From NCBI GenBank assembly GCA_023443925.1, contig JAEZSL010000266.1:1-31333 (forward strand): a DNA stretch of 31,333 nt, written 5' to 3'. Under the pieces are notes generated by a model. That model had not been told where the DNA came from. It made no database searches and saw only the letters and a program-made list of their open reading frames with translations. Both the position numbers and the translations under genes were made by a program. Of this stretch, positions 1-7,675 are shown piece by piece. The first letter of the stretch is position 1; every line of letters begins with the position of its first letter. The stretch comes from Bacillota bacterium (GTDB lineage Bacteria; Bacillota_A; Clostridia; Lachnospirales; Lachnospiraceae).

Positions 1-90
1 ATACAGTAAAAGCTCGAAATGCTTATTAGAGTGGCAAATTATAATTATTAATTAAATTGAAAAGAAAGAGTTTAGGATTTGTTTAATATT

Positions 91-150
91 ATACCTCCTG
101 TTTGTTTAATGTGATTTGATATTATGATCACATTAATAAACAGGAGGTAT
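91..150. repeat. Long inverted repeat that pairs a ribosome binding site
   Basis: Arms at 91-115 and 127-150 are nearly perfect complements: 13 bp (ATACCTCCTGTTT with AAACAGGAGGTAT) plus 8 bp (AATGTGAT with ATCACATT), separated by a small internal loop, with an 11-nt apical loop. The right arm contains the AGGAGG Shine-Dalgarno sequence of the truncated ORF that starts at GTG 155, so in RNA that site would be buried in a stem. It could be a translational control hairpin or the remnant of a mobile inverted repeat. The pairing is seen directly; the role is inferred. Confidence 0.7.
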
Positions 151-154
151 TTTT

Positions 155-277
155 GTGAAAATTTTAATTACAACAGATTGGTATTATCCTGCAATAAATG
201 GGGTGGTGACATCTGTACTAAATCTGAAGAAGGAAATAATATCATTTTTTGCAGTCTTTTTATTATTAAAAACTTAG
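155..277 (+). pseudogene. Truncated group-4 glycosyltransferase N-terminus
   Basis: GTG at 155 follows AGGAGG with good spacing. The first 28 or so residues (MKILITTDWYYPAINGVVTS, then VLNLKKE) match what is known of the first beta-strand and glycine loop of GT4 glycosyltransferases, which normally run for about 350-400 residues. The similarity stops there and the frame closes after 40 codons with unrelated residues. This looks like a 5-prime gene fragment left by a deletion or rearrangement. Its ribosome site lies in the 91-150 hairpin. The family call rests on recall of the N-terminal motif only. Confidence 0.6.
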
Positions 278-391
278 AGAAAGATTACCACTCTTTTGAG
301 ATTCTAATCATTTTATTATGTAATATTAATTTGCAACAACTATACTGAAATCGGTAGATGTAAACCAAACCAAATATACGGAGGTCATGTA

Positions 392-1180
392 ATGAATATT
401 AATACTAAGAAATTAGCAAAAACAACCATTCCTTTTTTTCTAATAATATTCCCGTTTGTTTTTAGTTTCCTTATTGAGGAGACTTTCGAAAATGCTGTTC
501 AACTTAGCATTATGGCAGTTCTAATAATTTTTATTTTGTTTGCCATTATCTTCAAAAGAAGCTTTTGTGGTTTTTTGTGCATGGTGGGGGCGCTGCAAAG
601 GGGTGTTGGATATATAGGATTCAAGCTATTAAAAAAAAGGGTCACAGTTCCAGCAACACTGGATAAATATCTTAGAGCAGTGAAATACATCATACTTACA
701 GGTATTACAGCATTATCCATTGCAAGCGGCAAGTTTCTGCTACAAGTTAGTGTTGACGATGTGTTTGAACAATATAGCATAATATTTCCTGGATTAGCCT
801 GGATAAGTATTATGTTGATGTTTGTAACAATTATTGGCTCATTTTTTATTGATAATTTCTTCTGCAAATATATCTGCATACAGGGTGCTGTCGCCGGAGT
901 TGCAGGTCGGTTTAGCCCCAGTGGTATCGTCCGATGCGAAGATAAGTGCATCAATTGCACGTTATGTACAAAGAAATGTCCCTCAAATATAGAGGTGTAT
1001 AAAATGAAGAAGGTAATATCAGCTGAATGTTTTAACTGCCAAAAATGCATTGTTGTATGTCCAAAGAAAGGGGCATTAACTAATAGTTTTGCAGGCAGAA
1101 AAATCCCGTTAGTTTTGTTTGTAGTAATGGCAGGAATGGTTTACATATTGTTAACCTTTTTAATACCGCTATTTTTATAG
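392..1180 (+). CDS. Membrane-bound 4Fe-4S ferredoxin-type protein (NapH/YccM-like)
   Basis: This 262-residue protein has hydrophobic segments near residues 12-30, 36-55, 93-112, 137-155 and 242-261. Two cytoplasmic-type [4Fe-4S] motifs lie between the last two: C186-x2-C189-x2-C192-x3-C196-P and C213-x2-C216-x2-C219-x3-C223-P. The CGFLC and CKYICIQGA elements in the membrane part are typical of the Fer4_5 (NapH/MauN-like) family, whose members pass electrons across or along the membrane to a partner reductase. The start is supported by GGAGGT six bases upstream. No partner redox gene is adjacent, so the electron acceptor is unknown. A weak hairpin (ATAACT 1188-1193 with AGTTAT 1226-1231, then a T-run) may end the transcript and overlaps the convergent gene's end. 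Confidence 0.85.
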   Translation: MNINTKKLAKTTIPFFLIIFPFVFSFLIEETFENAVQLSIMAVLIIFILFAIIFKRSFCGFLCMVGALQRGVGYIGFKLLKKRVTVPATLDKYLRAVKYIILTGITALSIASGKFLLQVSVDDVFEQYSIIFPGLAWISIMLMFVTIIGSFFIDNFFCKYICIQGAVAGVAGRFSPSGIVRCEDKCINCTLCTKKCPSNIEVYKMKKVISAECFNCQKCIVVCPKKGALTNSFAGRKIPLVLFVVMAGMVYILLTFLIPLFL

Positions 1181-1227
1181 ATAGGGCATAACTTTTCTGT
1201 ATTCATGCTTCACTCCCGATAGAGTAG

Positions 1228-1512
1228 TTATTTTTGTTTTTTATTCTTATGAGGATATATTAGATTTGATATTATCGTGACCCCTCCTGCAGATGCTGTT
1301 CCAATCCCCCACGGAATTTTACCAACAAATAGCTGAACAGCTCCTGTCAATAACAAGCAAATGCCGATACAAGCACCGATTGTCCGTCCGATTTTATCAA
1401 CTCTTGGCGAAGGTGTTCGCACTTTTTCTGTTTTTTCTAAAAGTGTTTGTGTAAATTCTAAGGGTGTCTCTATTGCTTTTCTTGTGATTTCAGAAAGTTT
1501 ATCCTGTTTCAT
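1228..1512 (-). CDS. Small membrane protein of an ABC exporter operon
   Basis: The 94-residue product has a charged N-terminal half (about residues 1-45) and two hydrophobic segments (about 46-64 and 69-85), ending in a Lys-rich tail. It starts directly after the stop of the permease at 1513, so it is the last gene of the leftward operon ATPase, permease, small protein. I do not recognise a named family. Its position suggests an accessory membrane subunit of the exporter or an immunity-type helper, which is inference from context only. Confidence 0.7.
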   Translation of the reverse strand: MKQDKLSEITRKAIETPLEFTQTLLEKTEKVRTPSPRVDKIGRTIGACIGICLLLTGAVQLFVGKIPWGIGTASAGGVTIISNLIYPHKNKKQK

Positions 1513-2211
1513 TTATTCTACCTCCATATGATTGATTTTGTGGGACAACGAAGCAAATACTGCTAAAATAGCAAGCAAGGAAACGCCTATAATCAGCAAG
1601 GAAATGACAAAATTTCCTGCACTGCCAATCGCAATATTGCCATAAATACCAGATAAGATAAACGCACTGATTAACGTAGCTGGTACGGACTTTTTAATAA
1701 ATCCAATGCGCATAGCCAATAGCCCGATTGCACTGACTGCAACTAAAGAAACAACTATAGTGCCAACTGCTTTTATCAAGATGTCGCTCGTCATAGTATC
1801 CGATACAATCGGGGTGAAGGATTCAGTAGCAGCAAAAACAAAAATCGGCAGTATCGTACAGAGCAGCATGGATAGCGCCACGAATAAGAAAACAATCAAT
1901 ATTTTTGCTGAAAATGCTTTTTTGCGACCCACGGGATAAGAAAAGAGTAATGCTAACCGCTTTCCGGAATACTCCTCAATAATCAGTTTTTCATACATGG
2001 TTGCTGATAAAACACTAAAAATGAGAATACTCATTGCACCAGTAAATAGAAAGATGTTCTCATAGTTCATAAATTGCACTTCTTGTTCCACCTGTGCCAC
2101 ATAAGCAATAAAGTAGGTGAATGACAATAGTATAAAACCGCTAATAATGCTACTGATGAGATAGGGGCGCAAATTGATACGCTGTAATTCTAAATTAATA
2201 AGTTTCATCAT
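1513..2211 (-). CDS. ABC-2 type transporter permease
   Basis: The 232-residue protein has about six membrane segments: residues 16-38, 53-75, 104-127, 147-169, 174-194 and 200-221. The N-terminal half (MMKLINLELQR, then a membrane segment) and the cytoplasmic EEYSGKRLALLFSYPVGRKK loop are typical of lantibiotic/bacitracin-type ABC-2 permeases. The start overlaps the ATPase stop by four bases (ATGA), which implies translational coupling. With the ATPase at 2208-2939 it would form an exporter or peptide-resistance pump under TetR control. The substrate is unknown. Confidence 0.85.
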   Translation of the reverse strand: MMKLINLELQRINLRPYLISSIISGFILLSFTYFIAYVAQVEQEVQFMNYENIFLFTGAMSILIFSVLSATMYEKLIIEEYSGKRLALLFSYPVGRKKAFSAKILIVFLFVALSMLLCTILPIFVFAATESFTPIVSDTMTSDILIKAVGTIVVSLVAVSAIGLLAMRIGFIKKSVPATLISAFILSGIYGNIAIGSAGNFVISLLIIGVSLLAILAVFASLSHKINHMEVE

Positions 2212-2939
2212 AGCTGATTTCCTCCACTCATGATGGTAAAAAAATAATCCTCAAGACTGCCTTTGTGCTCTGCTTTAATTTGTGCCAAATCAGATTCGCA
2301 TACCATTTTTCCATCAACAATAACACCAATTTTATCTGCTATATGTTCAATTTCACTTAGGATATGACTGGATATTAAAATTGTCATGCCGTTTTCTTTT
2401 GTAAGAATTATAAACAATTCTCTCATTGCTTTAATCCCCATAGGGTCAAGTCCGTTAATCGGCTCATCTAAAATCAAAATTTTAGGTTGATGAATCAATG
2501 CTCTGGCGATTCCAAGTCGCTGTCGCATACCTAGTGAGAACTTGGCAACAGCTTTTTCACCAACGTCAGATAGCCCCACCATTTGCAATGCTTTTTCAAC
2601 CCCAAATCCGGAAGTATTCATATAGGCTAAGTGAATTTCTAAGTTTTTTCGTGCCGAAAGATGCTCATAAAAGGTAGGTGATTCAATTAAACTTCCTATT
2701 TGTGAAAGCATTCGGTCACGGTTCTTTAGCATAGCTGTCCCCAATATTTCAGTACTACCAGAATCGGGTATCAGCAAACCAGTCAATAGCTTAAATATGG
2801 TGGTCTTTCCTGCACCGTTTGCGCCAAGAAAGCCATAGATTGTACCTTGCTGGATACACATAGAACAATCCTTAATAACTTCATTTTTGCCAAAGCACTT
2901 CACCAAATGATTTGTTTGTATTGCTGTTTGTAAACTCAT
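2208..2939 (-). CDS. ABC transporter ATP-binding protein (BcrA-like)
   Basis: A 243-residue nucleotide-binding subunit. It shows Walker A GANGAGKTT (about residues 38-46), the signature FSLGMRQR and Walker B ILILDEPINGLDP, followed by the switch histidine in ISSHILSEIEH. Single-domain proteins with this signature pair with ABC-2 permeases such as the one encoded next (bacitracin and lantibiotic export types). The start follows AAGGAG. A 13-bp palindromic operator at 2958-2970 lies just upstream, so expression is probably controlled by the TetR protein at 3029-3676. Confidence 0.9.
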   Translation of the reverse strand: MSLQTAIQTNHLVKCFGKNEVIKDCSMCIQQGTIYGFLGANGAGKTTIFKLLTGLLIPDSGSTEILGTAMLKNRDRMLSQIGSLIESPTFYEHLSARKNLEIHLAYMNTSGFGVEKALQMVGLSDVGEKAVAKFSLGMRQRLGIARALIHQPKILILDEPINGLDPMGIKAMRELFIILTKENGMTILISSHILSEIEHIADKIGVIVDGKMVCESDLAQIKAEHKGSLEDYFFTIMSGGNQL

Positions 2940-2957
2940 ATTTTCTCCTTGTTAAAA

Positions 2958-2970
2958 ACCGACTGTCGGT
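2958..2970 (-). promoter_or_regulatory. Putative TetR operator before the ABC operon
   Basis: ACCGACTGTCGGT is a perfect palindrome around a central base. On the minus strand it directly follows a TATAAA that could be the -10 element, so a bound repressor would block the start of transcription. A second, imperfect copy (ACCGACGGTTGGT, 3691-3703) lies in front of the tetR gene. A further palindrome, CTGTTAT-A-ATAACAG (2993-3007), sits upstream of the probable promoter. Confidence 0.65.
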
Positions 2971-3028
2971 CTTTATAACGTGTTAAAATGGACTGTTATA
3001 ATAACAGCCATTTGTGATTCAAAAGCTT

Positions 3029-3676
3029 TTAAAACATTCCCGTCTTGTCATACCCACTTGTAATGCTCGCAATAAATTCACTATCAATTATATCTACTCC
3101 GAGCATACACATAACTGATTGCAGGTAGTCCAAACGTTTTTGCGTTTCCTCTAAATTGCGTTCAAACAACATTGGACTTGCCCAAAAATTTAAAAGCATT
3201 AAAAATATTTCTGCACATAATTTAGGCTGTGCAGTTTGTAACGAGCCATCTTTTACCCCATCTTCTATCAGCTGCGCTATAATAGGCGCATCTTGATTGA
3301 CAGCATTTTGCAAGGCACCCATTACAAAATATGGATCGTTTGCTTGTGAAGTCAAAACTGTATCAAACATATGAGTTTTCGTATTTGTAACCAGATGATA
3401 AAGAATTTTTTTCAACTTTTCCTTTGCATTTGTTCCCTTAGTGTTTTGAACTAATTCTTGCAGCATATCAGCAGCGTACTGTGCTCGTTTTTTTCTTACA
3501 GCTTCTAAAATTTCTTCTTTTGACTTAAAATGGTGATATAGCCCACCTTTGGAAAGATGGAGCGCATCCAGAATATCCTGGATTGTGGTCTGCTCGTAGC
3601 CTTTTTCAATAAATAGCTTTATGGACGCATCAACTATTCTTTCCTGTGTTTGTTCTGGATATTTATTTCTTCCCAT
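3029..3676 (-). CDS. TetR/AcrR family transcriptional regulator
   Basis: The 215-residue protein opens with a typical TetR DNA-binding domain: QERIVDASIKLFIEKGYEQT, then TIQDILDALHLSKGGLYHHF, where KGGLYHHF is the recognition helix. The C-terminal ligand domain is variable, as usual. ATG at 3676 has AAGGAGG seven bases upstream. It is the first gene of a leftward group; the ABC ATPase starts 89 bp downstream behind its own operator. Matching operators in front of both genes suggest repression of itself and of the pump, relieved by a pump substrate. Confidence 0.9.
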   Translation of the reverse strand: MGRNKYPEQTQERIVDASIKLFIEKGYEQTTIQDILDALHLSKGGLYHHFKSKEEILEAVRKKRAQYAADMLQELVQNTKGTNAKEKLKKILYHLVTNTKTHMFDTVLTSQANDPYFVMGALQNAVNQDAPIIAQLIEDGVKDGSLQTAQPKLCAEIFLMLLNFWASPMLFERNLEETQKRLDYLQSVMCMLGVDIIDSEFIASITSGYDKTGMF

Positions 3677-3690
3677 GGTGCCTCCTTAAA

Positions 3691-3743
3691 ACCGACGGTT
3701 GGTCTGTATGATGTATTTTATCAACTTCTTTTTCTTTTGTCAA
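3691..3743 (-). promoter_or_regulatory. tetR promoter with overlapping operator
   Basis: On the minus strand TTGACA (3738-3743) and TAAAAT (3715-3720) are separated by exactly 17 bp, close to the sigma-A consensus. The operator-like ACCGACGGTTGGT (3691-3703), one mismatch from the copy before the ABC operon, lies just downstream of the predicted start point, as expected for autorepression. Confidence 0.7.
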
Positions 3744-3768
3744 TCCCTTTGTAGTAATAATAATCTAA

Positions 3769-3870
3769 AGCAAGGGCTATTTAGGTGCTTCAACAATGAG
3801 GGCGTGGCAGTTTGCCAAGGCTTTTCACATTCAGAAAATGAACGGATGGACACGCTTTATCACTATGCAG
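3769..3870 (+). pseudogene. Internal fragment of an aldo/keto reductase
   Basis: An open stretch of 34 codons between TAA 3766-3768 and a point where similarity ends reads YLGASTMRAWQFAKAF, then HIQKMNGWTRFITMQ. This matches the aldo/keto reductase segment that normally reads like RYIGASSM-AWQFAKAL and GW-RFVSMQ ahead of HYNLLYREEEREM. No start and no flanking AKR sequence exist here, so this is a relic of about one tenth of a gene. The family match is from recalled consensus. The rest of 3677-4004 holds the tetR promoter and a terminator. Confidence 0.6.
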
Positions 3871-3939
3871 CGACGAAGTGCGGCTCCTTCGAATTCAATA
3901 TCTAATCGGATAAATAGTTGCATTATCTCACAATAAAAC

Positions 3940-3981
3940 AGGACCTCCTGTCGTAATTACAATTCTACGATAGGAGGTCCT
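3940..3981 (-). terminator. Strong rho-independent terminator
   Basis: AGGACCTCCT (3940-3949) pairs with AGGAGGTCCT (3972-3981), and TCGTA (3951-3955) pairs with TACGA (3966-3970), around a 10-nt loop. T-rich runs on both sides (TTTGTCCTTTTTT rightward, GTTTTATTG leftward) allow use in either direction. It lies 24 bp past the stop of the reductase at 4005-4937. Confidence 0.85.
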
Positions 3982-4004
3982 TTGTCCTTTTTTCTTGGAT
4001 CTGT

Positions 4005-4937
4005 TCATTGTTCCGTAATTAAGCTTTCTACATCGTAAAGCCGTGGTGTCTTTATTCCGTATTTTCTGGCATCTGTAATAATTTCCTGTACAGCATAGCC
4101 AACTTTATAGTGGTTATGTGCTATAAGCGCAGAGGGCATGCTTTTCGGAGAAAAAACAAGGTGACTCATAAGGAAACTAACGACTTTCGACGGCAGGTTG
4201 CTCAATACTTTTGTCAATAAATCAAGTTTTGAGCCCTTTGCTTTCAAAACAGGAATCATCTCTTTTAAGTTCCGGCCGATTCCATCGAGCGCTTCGCTTG
4301 AAGAAATTACTTTTGCAAAACTGCCGCTTTTTAATACTTCGGTTTCCATTGCAGCGTTGAACGCGAAGTGATTCCAGAGCCAACTTTGCAGATCTTTTTG
4401 AACCATTATCTTAAATCCTGCCTGAGCAAAAAGCTTACGAACCTCTAAATCCCGTTTGGTAGGCTCGGGTTCAAATGTTCCAAACTGAACTGTCTTGTAA
4501 AGCCCGCCGTAAAGCGTGTTTCTTTCAAATCCGCCGCCGGCACCAGGGAAGCCATAAACAATTTGACTGAGCGGAATCGGTTGAACAGCCAAATATGGGT
4601 CTTGCCAGAAGTTGCTGAAAAAAAGTAATGTTGCATTTCCAATGCGTGGTGCCAGGTACTTCACCGCACTTGATACCTGTTCGGGGTTGACGCTCATAAA
4701 AATGAGGTCATAGTCGTGATTTTCCTTTATCTCTTCGTGCATAACAATAGGCCATTTCTCTTTGACTATCCGGTCTTTTTTGCTTTGCCTTGTATCCCAT
4801 AGTTCCAAGTTTACATAGGCGCCGTATTGTTCCTTCCTGCCTTCACGAACATAGAACTCAACGGTGTGGCCCGCTTTTTCAAAAGCCCAGGCGTATTGTG
4901 TTCCTATCACACCGCGGCCAAAAATTAATATTTTCAT
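4005..4937 (-). CDS. Ketopantoate reductase (PanE/ApbA)-like NAD(P) oxidoreductase
   Basis: The N-terminus has a Rossmann GRGVIG loop (MKILIFGRGVIGTQYAWAF), followed by the PanE-type layout of an N-terminal NAD(P) domain and an all-helical C-terminal domain containing WLWNHFAFNAAMETEVL. In true 2-dehydropantoate reductases this motif carries a catalytic Lys two residues after the Trp; here it is His, so the substrate may differ. ATG 4937 is chosen over ATG 4949 because AGGAGG abuts the latter with no spacer. It is divergent from the TetR gene at 5101, with two identical-core palindromes between them, so it is probably that regulator's target. Confidence 0.8.
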   Translation of the reverse strand: MKILIFGRGVIGTQYAWAFEKAGHTVEFYVREGRKEQYGAYVNLELWDTRQSKKDRIVKEKWPIVMHEEIKENHDYDLIFMSVNPEQVSSAVKYLAPRIGNATLLFFSNFWQDPYLAVQPIPLSQIVYGFPGAGGGFERNTLYGGLYKTVQFGTFEPEPTKRDLEVRKLFAQAGFKIMVQKDLQSWLWNHFAFNAAMETEVLKSGSFAKVISSSEALDGIGRNLKEMIPVLKAKGSKLDLLTKVLSNLPSKVVSFLMSHLVFSPKSMPSALIAHNHYKVGYAVQEIITDARKYGIKTPRLYDVESLITEQ

Positions 4938-4966
4938 AAAGTAATCCATCCTCCTGAATGATCATG

Positions 4967-5062
4967 TGTTGACTTTTCAACAAGTGTTTGATATTCTTAG
5001 TGTACTGATTTGTGGAGGGAGTTTCAATAGTTACATTTGTTCGAACTGTTGAGAACTCAACA
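4967..5062. promoter_or_regulatory. Paired TetR-type operators in a divergent promoter region
   Basis: TGTTGA-CTTT-TCAACA (4967-4982) and TGTTGA-GAAC-TCAACA (5047-5062) share the same 6-bp arms and 4-bp spacing, 80 bp apart, between the leftward reductase and the rightward tetR-type gene. Duplicated palindromes in a divergent regulator/target region are the usual binding sites of the encoded TetR protein. I did not find confident -35/-10 pairs. Confidence 0.7.
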
Positions 5063-5100
5063 CACTGCGTTAATTTGTTGATTATCTGGAGGAGAACGCT

Positions 5101-5655
5101 GTGGATAGAAGAATAAAAAAAACAAGGCAGTTGATTATGGATACCTTCATCGAACTGTTGGCCGAAAAAGGATTTGAGAAAATAACCATCAATGACATTG
5201 CCGAACGCGCAGACATAAATCGTGGGACTGTTTATCTGCATTACGTGGATAAATTCGACTTACTTGACAAGTGCGTTGAAAAATATGTTGAGCTGCTGCT
5301 AAATCACTGTGCCAATAGTACTGATACCACTCTAAACGCAAGCGCATTTCAAAGTATATTTTTATATATGGAGGAAAATTTCACAATTTACAAGTTGCTT
5401 CTTAACAATGAGGGATTTGGATTTTTTCGTAGCCGCTTATATGCCATTATTGCGCAAACAGTAACCGAGGTTATCGGTATAAAGTCAGAAAATCACGCAT
5501 TTTCAAATGGTGTAACTACTCATTTTTTGGCTTCTGGGTTTATAGGTGTTTTGGAATGGTGGATCAATAATTCTATGCCCTGCAATGTTCAGGAAATTAC
5601 TGAGCAGCTTATGTTTTTGCTGGAACCATACACCAAGCACCTTGTATCACGTTAA
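5101..5655 (+). CDS. TetR/AcrR family transcriptional regulator
   Basis: The 184-residue protein carries the TetR helix-turn-helix at residues 9-55 (TRQLIMDTFIELLAEKGFEK, then the recognition helix INRGTVYLHY) and a short C-terminal domain containing SGFIGVLEWWINNSMP, typical of the TetR_C_8-like group of Firmicutes regulators. GTG at 5101 follows GGAGGAG. It probably represses itself and the divergent reductase through the two TGTTGA-N4-TCAACA sites. Confidence 0.88.
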   Translation: MDRRIKKTRQLIMDTFIELLAEKGFEKITINDIAERADINRGTVYLHYVDKFDLLDKCVEKYVELLLNHCANSTDTTLNASAFQSIFLYMEENFTIYKLLLNNEGFGFFRSRLYAIIAQTVTEVIGIKSENHAFSNGVTTHFLASGFIGVLEWWINNSMPCNVQEITEQLMFLLEPYTKHLVSR

Positions 5656-5735
5656 ATTAATTTGCTGAAGAAACTGAAAGCTTAACAGGGGTTGAAGATT
5701 CCGAAAAAGTATTTATTTAAAAGGAGGAATGCAAA

Positions 5736-5897
5736 ATGTCAGTAAACGATATGGAAAAGATGAAAAAATTTTTAGAAGAGAAGAAATCGAAAGGTGGTTA
5801 CTTGCAAGCTGAAAAAAAGATAGGATCTGGTAAAGTCGAAAAGAAGAATAAGAATATAGGTATGGAATTTACAAGAAGTAATAAAATATCGCAATAA
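5736..5897 (+). CDS. Small lysine-rich hypothetical protein (53 aa)
   Basis: ATG 5736 has AGGAGG eight bases upstream, an excellent ribosome site. The 53-residue product (MSVNDMEKMKKFLEEKKSKG at its N-terminus) is highly charged, with many Lys and Glu and no Cys or membrane segment. I do not recognise the family. A small hairpin (TAGAGGTG 5930-5937 with CACCTCTA 5947-5954) follows its stop but has no T-run. The strong ribosome site is the main support. Confidence 0.65.
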   Translation: MSVNDMEKMKKFLEEKKSKGGYLQAEKKIGSGKVEKKNKNIGMEFTRSNKISQ

Positions 5898-6002
5898 ATG
5901 TGAAGCATATTTTTTAGGTGTTCTTTTTATAGAGGTGTTCTACAAGCACCTCTATTGAAGGTGGCCAAGTAATAGTATTTTTTATTTAACAGGAGGTCTT
6001 TC

Positions 6003-6302
6003 ATGAGTGAATTTTTGGAGTTAGAAGATTTCATTGAGCTTTCAGAAACAGGTTATGAAGAAACTATCGTTCAATTTTTACAAGATAACGGGATAACGAT
6101 AAACGACTTTGAGTATGTTGGAAAATGTGATTCAGAATGTCCGCAATGTGATGCGGAAAGCTTTCGTGTCTGGCGAAGAGATATAGGATACATTAAAAAT
6201 GGAAAAACTTTTACTTTCGATATAGAAGCAGCGGATGAAACATTAGACTTCGCTATATACTGGTGTAATAAATGTGGTAAATGGACTACTTATATTGAGT
6301 AA
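6003..6302 (+). CDS. Zinc-ribbon hypothetical protein (99 aa)
   Basis: ATG 6003 follows AGGAGG. The acidic N-terminal 38 residues precede two cysteine clusters: CDSECPQC (about residues 42-49) and CNKCGKW near the C-terminus. Together they could bind one zinc ion in a split zinc ribbon, with a beta-rich stretch between (WRRDIGYIKNGKTFTFDIEA). No enzyme motif is visible. Neighbours give no functional hint. Confidence 0.75.
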   Translation: MSEFLELEDFIELSETGYEETIVQFLQDNGITINDFEYVGKCDSECPQCDAESFRVWRRDIGYIKNGKTFTFDIEAADETLDFAIYWCNKCGKWTTYIE

Positions 6303-6416
6303 CGCATGGATGTACCGGGCGGGTGCATACTGATATTGCTTCTTTGCTTCCGAAAGAGCAGAAAATTTCTGGCTGATCCCTACATATAAATTATTTTCTT
6401 CCATGAATTTGGAAAA
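6300..6416 (-). pseudogene. Possible fragment of a PucR/CdaR-type regulator
   Basis: On the minus strand the frame reads FMEENNLYVGISQKFSALSE followed by AKKQYQYAPARYIHAL. This resembles the segment ahead of the C-terminal helix-turn-helix in PucR/CdaR regulators (aGiS--f-dl-----y-qA--al). There is no start, helix-turn-helix or intact flank. The match is short and recalled, so the call is weak. The rest of 6303-6579 shows nothing else. Confidence 0.3.
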
Positions 6417-6579
6417 GACTCGACTATATGAAGAGGACTTAGTATAATAAAACATGGAGCAAAATATGAAAATCTGAATTTTTCTCACAGTATATAACGG
6501 AGAAGATGCGTGCTTGTAATTGCAAACATCAATTGGATTTTCTTCGAAGTATGCATAGAGTATGAAAGGTGGTTTGGCA

Positions 6580-7527
6580 ATGAAAATTCTGATTGTAGGC
6601 TATTTTACGCAAATTTCAATATCAAATATTACAAGTCATTTTCCAAAAGACTGGGACATTGTAATTGTTCCGCCGGGAAAAGAAATGCTTCATCATATTG
6701 AAGATTGTCAGGTAATCATACCTGAACATATTAAAGTGGACCGTAACCTGCTTTCTAAAGCAAAAAATTTAAAATTGGTACAGACGGGTGCGGGATATGA
6801 TAATATAGATATCGATGCCTGCACACAGCTCGGCATTTGGGCGGCTAATGCTGCGGGAGTGAATGCACAGGCAGTGGCTGAGCACGTAATGGCACTGATA
6901 TTGTCCTATTATAAAAATATACCGTTTCTTGATACTTTCATGAAAAACAGGATAGATGAAAATCAATTGAACTATACAGGAAGTGAATTAAAAGGTAAAA
7001 CGATTGGAATTGTGGGCTTTGGCGCTATCGGTAAAAAAGTAGCTGAGTTTTGCAGGGTTTTTGATATGAATGTGCTGGCTTATGCCAGAAATGCCGTTGC
7101 ACAGCCTGACGGTTTTGTAAAAATGACTGATTTCGATAATCTTATAAGTGCATCAGATATAGTAACTGTACATGCATCCCTAAACCCGCAAACTAAACAG
7201 CTGATGGACAAAGAGGTATTCAAGAATATGAAGAATACCGCACTTTTTATAAATACAGCCCGCGGTGGGATTGTCAATGAAAAAGACCTAATAGATGCTT
7301 TAAAGAATGGAGATATTACTGGCGCATGCCTGGATGTGTTTGAATCTGAACCGCTTTCAACAGACAGTGAGCTTCGGAATCTGAGTAATGTGATACTTAC
7401 GCCCCATACGGCAGGCATGCCCGACGGTCTCAAATTCCATAAAAAAAGATATGATTTCTTTGTGAGTAATATAAAGCGTGTAGAGAATGGTGAAGAACCT
7501 GAAAGCAAGCTCAATCAGTTATTATAG
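6580..7527 (+). CDS. D-isomer-specific 2-hydroxyacid dehydrogenase (NAD-dependent)
   Basis: The 315-residue protein follows the family layout: a short N-terminal catalytic half, an NAD-binding GKTIGIVGFGAIGKKV loop (GxGxxG) and a returning C-terminal segment. The catalytic set is visible as R228 (NTARGGIVNE), E257 (DVFESEPL) and H276 (TPHTAG). Such enzymes reduce 2-keto acids, or oxidise the D-hydroxy acids, with NAD(H). ATG 6580 is preferred over ATG 6562 because GGTGG lies seven bases before it. The exact substrate cannot be read from sequence. Confidence 0.9.
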   Translation: MKILIVGYFTQISISNITSHFPKDWDIVIVPPGKEMLHHIEDCQVIIPEHIKVDRNLLSKAKNLKLVQTGAGYDNIDIDACTQLGIWAANAAGVNAQAVAEHVMALILSYYKNIPFLDTFMKNRIDENQLNYTGSELKGKTIGIVGFGAIGKKVAEFCRVFDMNVLAYARNAVAQPDGFVKMTDFDNLISASDIVTVHASLNPQTKQLMDKEVFKNMKNTALFINTARGGIVNEKDLIDALKNGDITGACLDVFESEPLSTDSELRNLSNVILTPHTAGMPDGLKFHKKRYDFFVSNIKRVENGEEPESKLNQLL

Positions 7528-7675
7528 ATTTGGAACAATAAAAGTAAGCGTCTTCTAGCTGTTTGCATACGGACATTTTAAGAAACGATAAGCGGAAGAT
7601 ACTCATTCTTTGTCAGTTGTTTAAGGGGACGAAGAGGTTTAATGAAATAGCTCACAAATGCCACAGGAGGTAAAT

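Noticed and set aside
499..1050. 183-residue antisense ORF opposite the ferredoxin-type gene
   Set aside because: It is fully antisense to a gene with two clear [4Fe-4S] motifs and shows no family features or ribosome site.
3699..3905. 68-residue ORF on the plus strand
   Set aside because: It begins inside the tetR promoter/operator and has no ribosome site; the protein-like signal here is an aldo/keto reductase fragment in another frame.
4879..5241. 120-residue minus-strand ORF across the divergent regulatory region
   Set aside because: It overlaps both flanking gene starts and the two operator palindromes, and the product has no recognisable features.
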